Notes under the pieces: generated by a model
Seen by the model: only the letters and a program-made list of their open reading frames with translations
What the model was told of the DNA's origin: nothing
Database searches by the model: none
Program-made: the position numbers and the translations under genes
Source: DATGZX01 sp035296965
GTDB taxonomy: Bacteria; Planctomycetota; Planctomycetia; Gemmatales; Gemmataceae
Assembly (NCBI GenBank): GCA_035296965.1
Contig: DATGZX010000119.1
Coordinates: forward strand, 1-10,733
Reading direction: 5' to 3'
DNA length: 10,733 nucleotides
In this document: piece after piece, positions 1 through 6,239 of the stretch
Layout: each line of letters begins with the position of its first letter
Position numbering within the stretch: the first letter of the stretch is position 1

Positions 1-139
1 TCACTCTATCAAGCGGGCCAGCAGGCAGGGAAAAGAACATCGCTGGCTTGCAATATGAGGATCAACTCCCCCATCACCCTCCTGCCGGGCGCAAGGAAAC
101 TGCGCACATTGCAGGGCGGTGGGCGAAGCCCACGTTAAG
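1..139. repeat. Left copy of 139-bp perfect inverted repeat
   Basis: Every base of 1-139 is the reverse complement of 10594-10732. Identity stops abruptly at 140 (a here, where the other copy would need c). The repeat contains internal foldbacks. One is an imperfect hairpin pairing 76-85 with 111-120 (9 of 10 pairs, one a G-T) around an inner stem 89-93/101-105 with a 7-base loop. The other is a perfect 6-bp hairpin, GTGGGC-GAA-GCCCAC, at 119-133. This make-up resembles REP- or MITE-like dispersed repeats. No protein is convincingly encoded. The outer boundary may lie beyond the window. Confidence 0.95.
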
Positions 140-141
140 AA

Positions 142-263
142 GAAGAGTAGGAGCAAGATCAAGATGAAGATCAAGAGGTACAATCGAGACGGTTAACCTC
201 TTGCTCTTACTCCTGCTCTGGCTCTTAATCCTCTTCCTAATCTTCATCTTGATCTTACTCTTC
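142..263. repeat. Purine-rich 6-bp-phased degenerate repeat forming a long foldback
   Basis: The plus strand is purine-rich from 140 to 178 and pyrimidine-rich from 197 to 263. Read on the purine strand, both arms are chains of degenerate hexamers such as AAGAGT, AAGATC, AAGATG, AAGAGC and AAGAGG. The arms are complementary: 156-170 pairs perfectly with 241-255 (15 bases), 142-149 with 256-263, and 173-178 with 197-202. Read as protein on the minus strand it gives low-complexity Lys/Arg/Ser/Ile, which argues against coding. It directly adjoins the 139-bp repeat here but is absent beside the right copy, so it is a separate element. Confidence 0.75.
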
Positions 264-490
264 ACTTCCCATGACTAGTTGGTCTGAGCCAAAGCCTCGC
301 TAGCCCCAGGTTACACTTTTCCTCTACATATAAAAAGCCCCTCTGAGGCCCGACGCTTCGGTTTTTCACGCCAAAGAACGGCAGGCCACGCTGTGGGCAT
401 CCAGGCCGGAGTTTGGGATATGATGGCGGGTGAATAACTCTCTTTACTTCGAGGCTCGCCGGAACGCGGGACGATTGAGAAAAAACTGTA

Positions 491-522
491 TGAAACCAGC
501 CTCCACCGGGAAATAGTATCTA
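491..522 (+). promoter_or_regulatory. Possible ECF-type promoter of the sigma factor gene
   Basis: TGAAACC at 491-497 resembles the GAAC-type -35 box of ECF sigma factors. TATCTA at 517-522 could be the -10 element, with the start codon 34 bases further on. This would fit autoregulation by the encoded sigma factor. The 19-base gap between the boxes is slightly long, and the assignment rests on motif resemblance only. The rest of 264-556 holds no gene I can support. Confidence 0.3.
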
Positions 523-556
523 GAGGCCCAGCGATTCTCGCCGCAAAGGAAAGGTA

Positions 557-2227
557 ATGGCGATCAGCCAACCGAGTGCGCTCATCCGCTACCTTTGCAG
601 GTTCGTATTCGAACAAGTGGAAGGGACCGATGGACAACTGCTGACCGGCTTCATCGAGCGTCGGGATGAAGTCGCGTTTGATGCTCTCGTGCGCCGGCAT
701 GGACCAATGGTTCTGGGCGTCTGCCAACGTATTCTTCGCAACGAGCACGATGCCGAAGACGCGTTCCAGGCCACATTCCTGGTCCTTGTCCGCAAAGCGG
801 CTTCAGTCGTCCCTAGAGAGATGGTCGGCAACTGGCTTTACGGTGTCGCCCACAACACTGCACTCAAGGCAAAAGCGGTAGGCATGAAGAGACGGGGGCG
901 AGAGCGGCAGATGGCCGAGCTGCCGGAGCCCGGATCGGTGCGACAGTCCCAGGATCTCTGGGACGAATTGAAACCAGTGCTCGATCAGGAACTAAGTCGC
1001 TTGCCTGACAAGTATAGGGTTCCTATCGTCCTCTGCGACCTGGAGGGCAAGTCCCACCAGGAGGCGGCGAAGCAACTTGGCTGGCCACAAGGGACTCTTT
1101 CGGGTCGGTTATCGAGGGCACGGGCGCTCCTGGCAAAGCGGTTGACCCGCCACGGCCCGGCCTTATCCGTTGGCTCTTTGGCGGCGGCGTTGTCCCAGAA
1201 TGCGGCCTCGGCATGTCTGCCGACGTCGCTGGCGAATTCGACGGTTAAGGCGGCGATTCTTTATGCGGCCGGGCAAACGGCGCTCACCACAATGGTGTCG
1301 CCCAAAGTCGCCGCTCTAGTGGAAGGAGTGCTGAAGGCCATGTTGCTGAGTAAACTCGTGATCGCAACGTCTGTTCTGGCAGTGGCGGTAATCGGCGTTG
1401 GGGCAGGCTCCCTTGTCCTCCGGACGCAGGCGGGGGAAGAGTCACCGACTGGCAAGGTGCTGGAGAAAGAAGCGCATGCGAGCAACACCGATCCCCAGGC
1501 GAAAACCGATGAAGATCATATGCAGGGGACATGGGTAATCGTGAAGTTTGAGCAGTCGAATGTAGGCTTGCCCAAGAGCGTGCAGGAATTGCTCAAGTCA
1601 GGTGAATTGAGAGTTATCATTTCAGGCGACGCGATGACCTTCCCGGGATGGAAAGGCGGCGTGTGGAATATCAAGCTGGATGAGACCGTAAACCCACACA
1701 GAATGACCTTACGGATGACACAGGATGCCACTGTACCAGCGATTTACGAATTGCACGGGGACGAACTGAAGATCTGTTATGGACAGAAAAACTGGCAACA
1801 GCCGCCGTCCAGCTTTGATGTCAACAAGGTTCAGACTTCGGGCGTGGCAACGAGCTGGGTATTAAACAAGAGCCATGAAGAGTCCAAGGTTCGACGGCTC
1901 CAAAAGGAACGACTCGCTGCCTTGAAGGGGATTGCCGCCGAGAGAAAGGGTCTTCATGAGCAGGGCCGCCTCTCGGTGTACGAATTGCTCCAAGCAAACT
2001 CGGCGGTCCTGAAAACCGAGCTAGAACTTTGCGAATCCGATGCTGCAAGAATCCTGGTCCACGAAAAGTTGGTCGCAAATGCGAAAGAAAACGAGGAAAT
2101 GGTTGCGAGGATGTTCAAGGACGGTCGAGTTGTACACTCCGAGCTGCTGACAGCCCAGGCGAACCGGTTGGAAGCCGAAATCGACTTGGAGCGAACAAAG
2201 GCCAAAGCAGCCCCAAAGCCCAAGTAG
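557..2227 (+). CDS. ECF-type sigma-70 factor with membrane segment, TIGR03067-like domain and coiled-coil tail
   Basis: A 556-residue protein. Residues 25-105 match sigma region 2 (FDALVRRHGPMVLGVC, then DAEDAFQATFLVL and GNWLYGVAHNTA). Residues 145-195 match region 4, with a helix-turn-helix (SHQEAAKQLGWPQGTLSGRL). A hydrophobic helix at 266-288 should cross the inner membrane. Residues 319-437 (MQGTW start, YELHGDELKICYG) resemble TIGR03067, a planctomycete domain of unknown function placed outside the membrane. The tail, 440-550, is Glu/Lys/Ala-rich coiled coil carrying two related units, GRLSVYELLQA and GRVVHSELLTA. Ordinary ECF factors are about 180-200 residues, so two thirds of this protein is extra. 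Such fusions suggest a membrane-tethered sigma factor that senses an envelope signal; this is inferred. An AAGGAAAGG ribosome-binding site lies just before the ATG. Confidence 0.92.
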   Translation: MAISQPSALIRYLCRFVFEQVEGTDGQLLTGFIERRDEVAFDALVRRHGPMVLGVCQRILRNEHDAEDAFQATFLVLVRKAASVVPREMVGNWLYGVAHNTALKAKAVGMKRRGRERQMAELPEPGSVRQSQDLWDELKPVLDQELSRLPDKYRVPIVLCDLEGKSHQEAAKQLGWPQGTLSGRLSRARALLAKRLTRHGPALSVGSLAAALSQNAASACLPTSLANSTVKAAILYAAGQTALTTMVSPKVAALVEGVLKAMLLSKLVIATSVLAVAVIGVGAGSLVLRTQAGEESPTGKVLEKEAHASNTDPQAKTDEDHMQGTWVIVKFEQSNVGLPKSVQELLKSGELRVIISGDAMTFPGWKGGVWNIKLDETVNPHRMTLRMTQDATVPAIYELHGDELKICYGQKNWQQPPSSFDVNKVQTSGVATSWVLNKSHEESKVRRLQKERLAALKGIAAERKGLHEQGRLSVYELLQANSAVLKTELELCESDAARILVHEKLVANAKENEEMVARMFKDGRVVHSELLTAQANRLEAEIDLERTKAKAAPKPK

Positions 2228-2265
2228 GCTGTCCAGGATCAGATCCGCCATACGCCAGCAGCCCT

Positions 2266-2634
2266 TCATGAACCGCTTCGGCTCAGCTTTTCCAGTGCCT
2301 TCGTAGCGAATTCTCGCACTGTCGGGTCACGGTCCTTGTTCTGAACCTCGGTAAGTTCGGGAATGGCCTCCTCAGCTCCTGGGCCATATTTCAGCAGGGC
2401 CAAGATCGCCTCGCAGCGCACCCCGGCGTCCGCATCCTTAAGCGCCCCGATCAAGGCAGGAAGAACCGCTGGATCGCTCGGCCCGATGTTGCCCAATGTG
2501 AAAGCCGCCTTCTTGCGCACCTTGACGTCGGAGTCACGAAGGGCCCCAGCCCACTTGCCGCCCGCCATCGTCGGTTGCGCCCGGCCGCAGCCGGTCAACG
2601 AGATCAACAGGATGACAAAAACAACACGTCTCAT
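2266..2634 (-). CDS. Small HEAT-repeat lipoprotein
   Basis: From the ATG at 2634 this is a 122-residue protein. It has a short basic start, a hydrophobic stretch and a lipobox, LTGC, placing the lipidated cysteine at residue 16; the mature protein is probably anchored in the outer or cytoplasmic membrane. The rest is two to three HEAT/PBS-lyase-type helical repeats (ALRDSDVKVRKKAAFTLGNI, ALKDADAGVRCEAILALLK, DPTVREFATKALEKL), a scaffold usually used for protein contacts. A TTG at 2643 is in frame and gives three more residues; an AGAGAGG sequence lies close to it, so the start is uncertain. It lies 119 bp downstream of the DUF1559 gene on the same strand, suggesting one transcript. Its partner is unknown. 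It converges with the sigma factor gene, leaving 38 bp between the stops. Confidence 0.82.
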   Translation of the reverse strand: MRRVVFVILLISLTGCGRAQPTMAGGKWAGALRDSDVKVRKKAAFTLGNIGPSDPAVLPALIGALKDADAGVRCEAILALLKYGPGAEEAIPELTEVQNKDRDPTVREFATKALEKLSRSGS

Positions 2635-2753
2635 ATCTCGCAATGCCTCTCTTATGCTCGGACTGCTCCCGTATCACCTGGGTGGTCCGCCGAGGTGTGT
2701 CCTCTCCGGGGTTGGGGCGTGGCGACGACGGATTCAGGGCGATTGGAGCGGGG

Positions 2754-3713
2754 TCAGTTGATGAAATCTCCGGAGATTATTTCGCCGTTAGCACGAGTTC
2801 CCAGCGCCTGGAAGGCCAGGCCGTCGGGGGTGTAGCTGCCGTCCGAATTGTCGCTGGGGACGCTGCGGAGGAAGTGGACGGAGCCGTCGGCAAATACGAA
2901 GTTCGATCCGCCTGGGTGTCTGCTGGAGAAGTCGTCCATGCCCGCGCTGCCGTCCGAGTCAACAAGGGCGTTGTTCATGTGGGCATGCGCTTGGACGAGT
3001 GTCGACGCAGGATACCAGGCTCCAGGGATGACAGGCTGGCAAGGGTTGGATTGGCCGCGCATGATGACGCCATCGGGGATTGCACCAGCCCAGATGCCGT
3101 TGGCGTTGGACCACGCCCTTTCCCCGGTCAGGATGGTGTTGCTTGTCCCGTCGGTGATGTCGGTAATGCGGGTCTGGCTGTTGCGGTAGAAAACGCCCAG
3201 ACCGGTTGCCTCGGTGGTTTCCGAGGCATCGCTGCCGCAGCAGGCGGCGTAGCTGGTTGGCGCAGCCAAACAGATGGGGTTCCCGAAGCCATCGGGGACA
3301 GGGAATGCTGCGCCCGGGGTGATGTCGGACGGGCAAAGATACACTTTCACCACGGTCTGGATGGCCGGCGAGTTCTGGACAGGCAGGTTGAGGTTGAGTT
3401 GGCGGAACACGTTATCCTGTTCAATGCATGGGAGGATGAACGCGCCCCAGCCCCAACCCGGTGCCGTGTCCGTGGCCCCATCGCTATAGGGACCCGAAGC
3501 ACGGTAGCCTGAAGGAAACGCCTGGTAGGCGTCGTGGTAGTTGTGCAGGGCCAGCCCGATTTGCTTGAGGTTGTTCTGACAGCTCATGCGGCTGGCCGCC
3601 TCCCGCACCTTCTGTACGGCGGGGAGCAATAGGCCGACCAGCGTGGCGATGATGGCGATTACCACCAGCAGTTCGATCAATGTGAAAGCGCTTCGATGAG
3701 TCTGCGCGCGCAT
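2754..3713 (-). CDS. DUF1559 (SBP_bac_10) family protein with pilin-like N-terminus
   Basis: A 319-residue protein. The N-terminus is a prepilin-type signal: a basic leader, likely cleavage between Ala9 and Phe10, then FTLIELLVVIAIIA running into a helix to about residue 32. DUF1559 hallmarks follow: LLPAVQKVREAASR, CQNNLKQIGLALHNYHD, YLCPSD (125-130), ITDGTSNTILTGER (186-199), and the end motifs HPGGSNFVFADGSVHFL and ALGTRANGEIISGDF. The family is greatly expanded in Planctomycetes, and members are thought to be pseudopilin-like envelope proteins; no precise role is established. AAGGAG lies 9 bases before the ATG at 3713. The HEAT lipoprotein follows downstream. The gene diverges from hemP, so the 330-bp region between them probably holds promoters for both. 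Confidence 0.94.
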   Translation of the reverse strand: MRAQTHRSAFTLIELLVVIAIIATLVGLLLPAVQKVREAASRMSCQNNLKQIGLALHNYHDAYQAFPSGYRASGPYSDGATDTAPGWGWGAFILPCIEQDNVFRQLNLNLPVQNSPAIQTVVKVYLCPSDITPGAAFPVPDGFGNPICLAAPTSYAACCGSDASETTEATGLGVFYRNSQTRITDITDGTSNTILTGERAWSNANGIWAGAIPDGVIMRGQSNPCQPVIPGAWYPASTLVQAHAHMNNALVDSDGSAGMDDFSSRHPGGSNFVFADGSVHFLRSVPSDNSDGSYTPDGLAFQALGTRANGEIISGDFIN

Positions 3714-3832
3714 GGCAACGCACTCCTTTCAGGCGAATGGATTGCGAGGCGCATTGCGAACGGGCGCGGCAGGCGGGGAACGCCGCCGCTACGGAAGCGA
3801 AGCTGCCTCTGGGAAAAACGGGAACCGAGACG

Positions 3833-3853
3833 CTTAATGATATTGCGTCTCAG
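3833..3853 (-). promoter_or_regulatory. Fur-box-like site B in the divergent region
   Basis: Read on the minus strand this 21-base stretch shares 14 positions with site A at 3975-3995, including TGAGAC and an AAT block four bases later. It lies 120 bp upstream of the DUF1559 start. On the plus strand, TGATATT overlaps a 7-bp inverted repeat, GAGACGC/GCGTCTC (3827-3833 and 3845-3851). Similarity to iron-regulator operators is by eye only. Confidence 0.25.
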
Positions 3854-3973
3854 TAGCGTTTAATTACAATACCCGACTGATTGCGGAATGCAAGACGAAG
3901 TCGCAGGTTTTTTTATTTTTCTGTGCCGTTTGATTCCGTCCGGCGGCAACATCTTGCGGCCAACCGGGTGGAA

Positions 3974-3996
3974 GTTGAGCGACATTCAGTCTCAAC
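3974..3996 (+). promoter_or_regulatory. Palindromic Fur-box-like operator upstream of hemP
   Basis: A perfect inverted repeat, GTTGAG (3974-3979) and CTCAAC (3991-3996), is separated by 11 bases and ends 47 bases before the hemP start. Its minus strand contains TGAGACTGAAT, close to the TGAGA-type half-sites common in Fur boxes. hemP genes are usually Fur-repressed, so context supports the reading. The rest of 3714-4043 holds a T-rich run at 3907-3921 and no gene I can support. Confidence 0.4.
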
Positions 3997-4043
3997 AGTG
4001 CTGCCATCAGGCGGCAACTGTGGCAGAGTAGGAGGGTGATGCT

Positions 4044-4223
4044 GTGTCTAAAACGCCGAAGAGCGCGGAGCCACAAACCCCGGCAGCACCACGTCCCCCT
4101 TCCATCCCGATCATTGACGCCCAGACCCTTTTTTGCGGCGGTGCGGAGGTTTGGATCGAGCATAAAGGCGTCCGCTATCGCCTGCGCATTACCCGGCGAA
4201 ACAAACTCATCTTGCAGAAGTGA
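4044..4223 (+). CDS. hemP: Hemin uptake protein HemP (HmuP family)
   Basis: A 59-residue protein starting at GTG. AGGAGGG at 4030-4036 sits 7 bases upstream, which fixes this start; ATGs a few bases before are in another frame. The first 20 residues are Pro/Ala-rich and probably disordered. Residues 23-59 match the HemP core: I-DAQTLFCGGAEVWIEHKG, then YRLRITRRNKLILQK, with the family's typical LRxTRxxKLIL(T)K ending. Known members are small cytoplasmic proteins that help express or run haem/iron uptake, often by acting on the gene for a TonB-dependent receptor. No receptor or transporter gene is in this window, so its partner must lie elsewhere. A Fur-like palindrome sits just upstream. Longer open frames overlap it on both strands, but they show no family features. 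Confidence 0.87.
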   Translation: MSKTPKSAEPQTPAAPRPPSIPIIDAQTLFCGGAEVWIEHKGVRYRLRITRRNKLILQK

Positions 4224-4364
4224 GGAGGCGAGGAGCTATCCGAACACAGCGGCTCGATGTCCCCCAACCTGCGTCACGGCCTCCAGGCAAAGACGGCTGT
4301 GGTGATGCTACTCTCGCGGCTGAAGCGCCTGCTCCGCTTCCCATCATGGACCCCAATCTGCGCT

Positions 4365-4399
4365 TTGACAGCAATGGTATTACACTGTATGGTGTAATA
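4365..4399 (+). promoter_or_regulatory. arsR promoter with overlapping palindromic operator
   Basis: TTGACA at 4365-4370 is a perfect -35 box. After exactly 17 bases comes TATGGT (4388-4393), a fair -10 box. An inverted repeat with perfect 8-bp arms, TATTACAC (4378-4385) and GTGTAATA (4392-4399), covers the spacer, the -10 box and the likely start site. ArsR/SmtB repressors bind such dyads, so the natural reading is arsR autorepression released by metalloid. Transcription would start near 4400, giving a leader of about 28 bases. Confidence 0.75.
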
Positions 4400-4427
4400 G
4401 TTGAGCGATTCAGGTAGGCAATGAAAA

Positions 4428-4817
4428 ATGAAACAAACAGGAACTGAGGACGATTGCTGCACGAAACCGGCGCTGAAGGAACGCACCCTGCTGACGCCGA
4501 TCCAGGCGGGCGGGTTGGCGGCCGTATTCAAGGTGCTGGCGAACGACACTCGGCTACGCCTGCTGCACGCCCTTGTCCGTGCTGACGAACTCTGCGTGAC
4601 CGACCTTGCCGCCTCGGTGGGCATGAAGCCCCAGGCCGTGTCGAACCAGTTGCAGCGTCTCTCCGACCTCGGCATCCTCGCTTCCAGACGGGACGGAAAC
4701 AGCATCCACTACCGAGTCGTGGACCTGTGCGTGCGCTCGCTTCTGGATCAAGCCTTGTGCCTCATGGAAGAGGTCAGCGCGCGGGACCGGGGCAGAGGTC
4801 GAAACTGCTGCAACTGA
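4428..4817 (+). CDS. arsR: ArsR/SmtB-family metalloid-responsive repressor
   Basis: A 129-residue winged-helix repressor. The core is FKVLANDTRLRLLHAL (34-49), the recognition helix region SVGMKPQAVSNQLQRLSDLGI (63-83) and the wing ASRRDGNSIHYRV. The metal box reads ELCVTDLA (54-61): one cysteine, C56, is kept, while the second position of the classic ELCVCDL is threonine. Extra cysteines lie at C10-C11, C101, C111 and C127-C128. N-terminal plus box cysteines recall CadC-type sites, so the thiol site is probably rearranged; which cysteines bind arsenite is inference. It is first gene of the arsenic unit, and a dyad overlapping its own promoter supports autoregulation. The ribosome-binding site is weak (AGGTAGG). 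Confidence 0.93.
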   Translation: MKQTGTEDDCCTKPALKERTLLTPIQAGGLAAVFKVLANDTRLRLLHALVRADELCVTDLAASVGMKPQAVSNQLQRLSDLGILASRRDGNSIHYRVVDLCVRSLLDQALCLMEEVSARDRGRGRNCCN

Positions 4818-4827
4818 GGAAAAGGCG

Positions 4828-4846
4828 GGAGCTGGATTCCAGCTCC
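4828..4846. promoter_or_regulatory. 19-bp palindrome between arsR and arsC
   Basis: GGAGCTGGA and TCCAGCTCC are perfect 9-bp arms around a single T, starting 10 bases after the arsR stop. In RNA it would fold as an 8-bp stem with a 3-base loop. No U-run follows, so it is not a standard terminator. It could stabilise or process the arsR message, or be another protein-binding dyad. The arsR-arsC gap of 130 bp is long for an operon and holds nothing else clear. Confidence 0.5.
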
Positions 4847-4947
4847 GAGGGGTCGAAGGTCCCGGCTTGATACCTGGAGTCGGCATTGGCGTCGTGACTT
4901 ATGGGCAGCTTGCAGGCGTACTTGACGGAACGGGTGGAGGGTTGCTC

Positions 4948-5334
4948 GTGCAGAAAGTCGTTTTCGTATGCGTCGAGAACTCGAATCGGAGCCAGATGGC
5001 CGAGGCGTTCGCCCGCATCCACGGGGCTGATAAGGTGGAGGCGTTCAGCGCCGGTTCCCGCCCGTCCGGTCGGATCAATCCCAAGGCAATCGAGGCCATG
5101 AAGGAACTCGGCTACGACCTGGCCAGGCACGCGTCGAAGGGGCTGGACGAGTTCAACGGCAAGGAGTTCGACGCCGCCGTGACCATGGGTTGCGGCGACG
5201 AGTGCCCGCTGGTCCTCGCCAAACGGCGGCTGGACTGGAAGATACCCGACCCAAAGCAGATGCCCCCTGAGCAATTCCGGGAGGTCCGGAACTTGATCGA
5301 AGCGAAGGTGAAGGAACTATTGCAAACATTGTGA
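4948..5334 (+). CDS. arsC: Arsenate reductase, low-molecular-weight protein tyrosine phosphatase type
   Basis: Reduces arsenate to arsenite in the cytoplasm by a cysteine relay. From the GTG at 4948 it is 128 residues; GGAGGG sits 6 bases upstream, and the start places the phosphate loop near the N-terminus, as the family requires. The loop is CVENSNRS, with catalytic C8, R14 and S15. The second motif, TMGCGDECP, gives C82 and C86 as likely resolving cysteines. The acid loop is IPDPK, with D101 following the WK pair. An upstream in-frame start at 4867 would add 27 residues unlike the family. The GCGxxCP spacing is shorter than the C82-C89 spacing of the S. aureus enzyme and resembles actinobacterial types, so the final electron donor is uncertain. 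Follows arsR and precedes arsM by 26 bp. Confidence 0.93.
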   Translation: MQKVVFVCVENSNRSQMAEAFARIHGADKVEAFSAGSRPSGRINPKAIEAMKELGYDLARHASKGLDEFNGKEFDAAVTMGCGDECPLVLAKRRLDWKIPDPKQMPPEQFREVRNLIEAKVKELLQTL

Positions 5335-5360
5335 AACGAATTTCCGCAAAGGAGGGTGCC

Positions 5361-6239
5361 ATGGCCCAGGAGATCGAACAGGCGGTGCGGTCGAAGTACG
5401 GGGCGGTTGCCGTGAGCGGCCTATCCACCGAACATTCAGGCGTCCGTGCGGTGGCCGAGGCGTTCGGCTATTCACCCGAAGAACTGGCGTCAATCCCGTC
5501 TAAAGCGAACATGGGTCTGTCGTGTGGCAACCCAACGGCGACCGCTAACCTGCGGCCGGGCGAGATTGTTGTGGACCTGGGCTGTGGCGGCGGCCTTGAC
5601 GTGTTCCTGGCGGCGGCGAAGGTCGGGCCGAGAGGCAAGGCCATCGGCATCGACATGACCTCGGAGATGCTGGCACTGGCCCGCCAGAACGCTGCCAACG
5701 GGAACAATGGCCAGGGCTTCACCAATGTCGAATTCCATCAGGCGACCATCGACGAACTGCCACTGGCGGACGCCTCAGCGGACTGCGTGATAAGCAACTG
5801 CGTCATCAACCTCGCCCCGGACAAACCCGCGGTGTTCCGGGAGATCATTAGGGTGCTGAAGCCTGGCGGTCGGTTGGCGGTCAGCGACATCGCCCTCAAG
5901 AAACCGCTGCCCGCGGAGATCGGCCAAGACCTGATGGCCTACATCGGCTGCATCGCCGGGGCCGTGCTGATCGACGAGTACCGCCGTCAGCTGATCGAGG
6001 CAGGCTTCGCCGCCGTGGAGGTAATTGACACGGGAGCCGACCTCAACTCCTACGCCAAGGTCGAGAACCAGGGCGGGTGCTGTTCCCCCGCGTCCACGGG
6101 CTTGCCCGTGACCGAGACGGGCTGCTCCTCGGCGCAGCCCGAAGAAGACAGCTTGCATCGGCGCTTGCTCGAACTGTTGTGCCGATACAACGTGAACGAC
6201 TTCGCTGCCAGCGTGCGGGTCTTTGCCGTGAAGCCGTGA
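5361..6239 (+). CDS. arsM: Arsenite S-adenosylmethionine methyltransferase
   Basis: A 292-residue protein that methylates arsenite stepwise to mono-, di- and trimethyl forms, the last being volatile. The S-adenosylmethionine site is VVDLGCGGGLD (70-80), with GIDMTSEML after it. The three cysteines that bind As(III) in characterised ArsM are all in place: C55 (GLSCGNP), C147 (ISNCVINL) and C197 (YIGCIAGA). The family's C-terminal section is also present, with GGCCSP (C240, C241), C255 and an SVRVFAVKP end. AAGGAGGG lies 4 bases before the ATG at 5361; a GTG overlapping the arsC stop would add 10 residues, but the strong site favours 5361. Last gene of the arsR-arsC-arsM unit; its stop is adjacent to the stop of the opposing GYD gene. 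Confidence 0.95.
   Translation: MAQEIEQAVRSKYGAVAVSGLSTEHSGVRAVAEAFGYSPEELASIPSKANMGLSCGNPTATANLRPGEIVVDLGCGGGLDVFLAAAKVGPRGKAIGIDMTSEMLALARQNAANGNNGQGFTNVEFHQATIDELPLADASADCVISNCVINLAPDKPAVFREIIRVLKPGGRLAVSDIALKKPLPAEIGQDLMAYIGCIAGAVLIDEYRRQLIEAGFAAVEVIDTGADLNSYAKVENQGGCCSPASTGLPVTETGCSSAQPEEDSLHRRLLELLCRYNVNDFAASVRVFAVKP

Noticed and set aside
350..366. CCGA-CGCT-TCGG followed by TTTTT as a terminator
   Set aside because: The stem is only 4 bp, and no plus-strand gene lies upstream within the window.
311..748. 145-codon open frame on the minus strand
   Set aside because: More than 190 bases overlap the sigma factor region 2 on the other strand, and the composition is typical of a shadow frame.
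2228..2265. GGATC-A-GATCC palindrome between convergent genes as a terminator
   Set aside because: Short 5-bp arms and no T-run on either strand.
2643..3512. 289-codon open frame on the plus strand
   Set aside because: It is wholly antisense to the clear DUF1559 gene and shows no protein family features; high GC explains the long frame.
3864..4163. 99-codon minus-strand frame, and the plus-strand frame at 4036-4305
   Set aside because: Both overlap hemP in other frames and lack family features, while hemP has a good ribosome-binding site and a full family match.
4867..4947. 27-residue N-terminal extension of ArsC
   Set aside because: Gly-rich and unlike the family; the GTG at 4948 has a well-spaced GGAGGG and puts the catalytic loop at the usual place.
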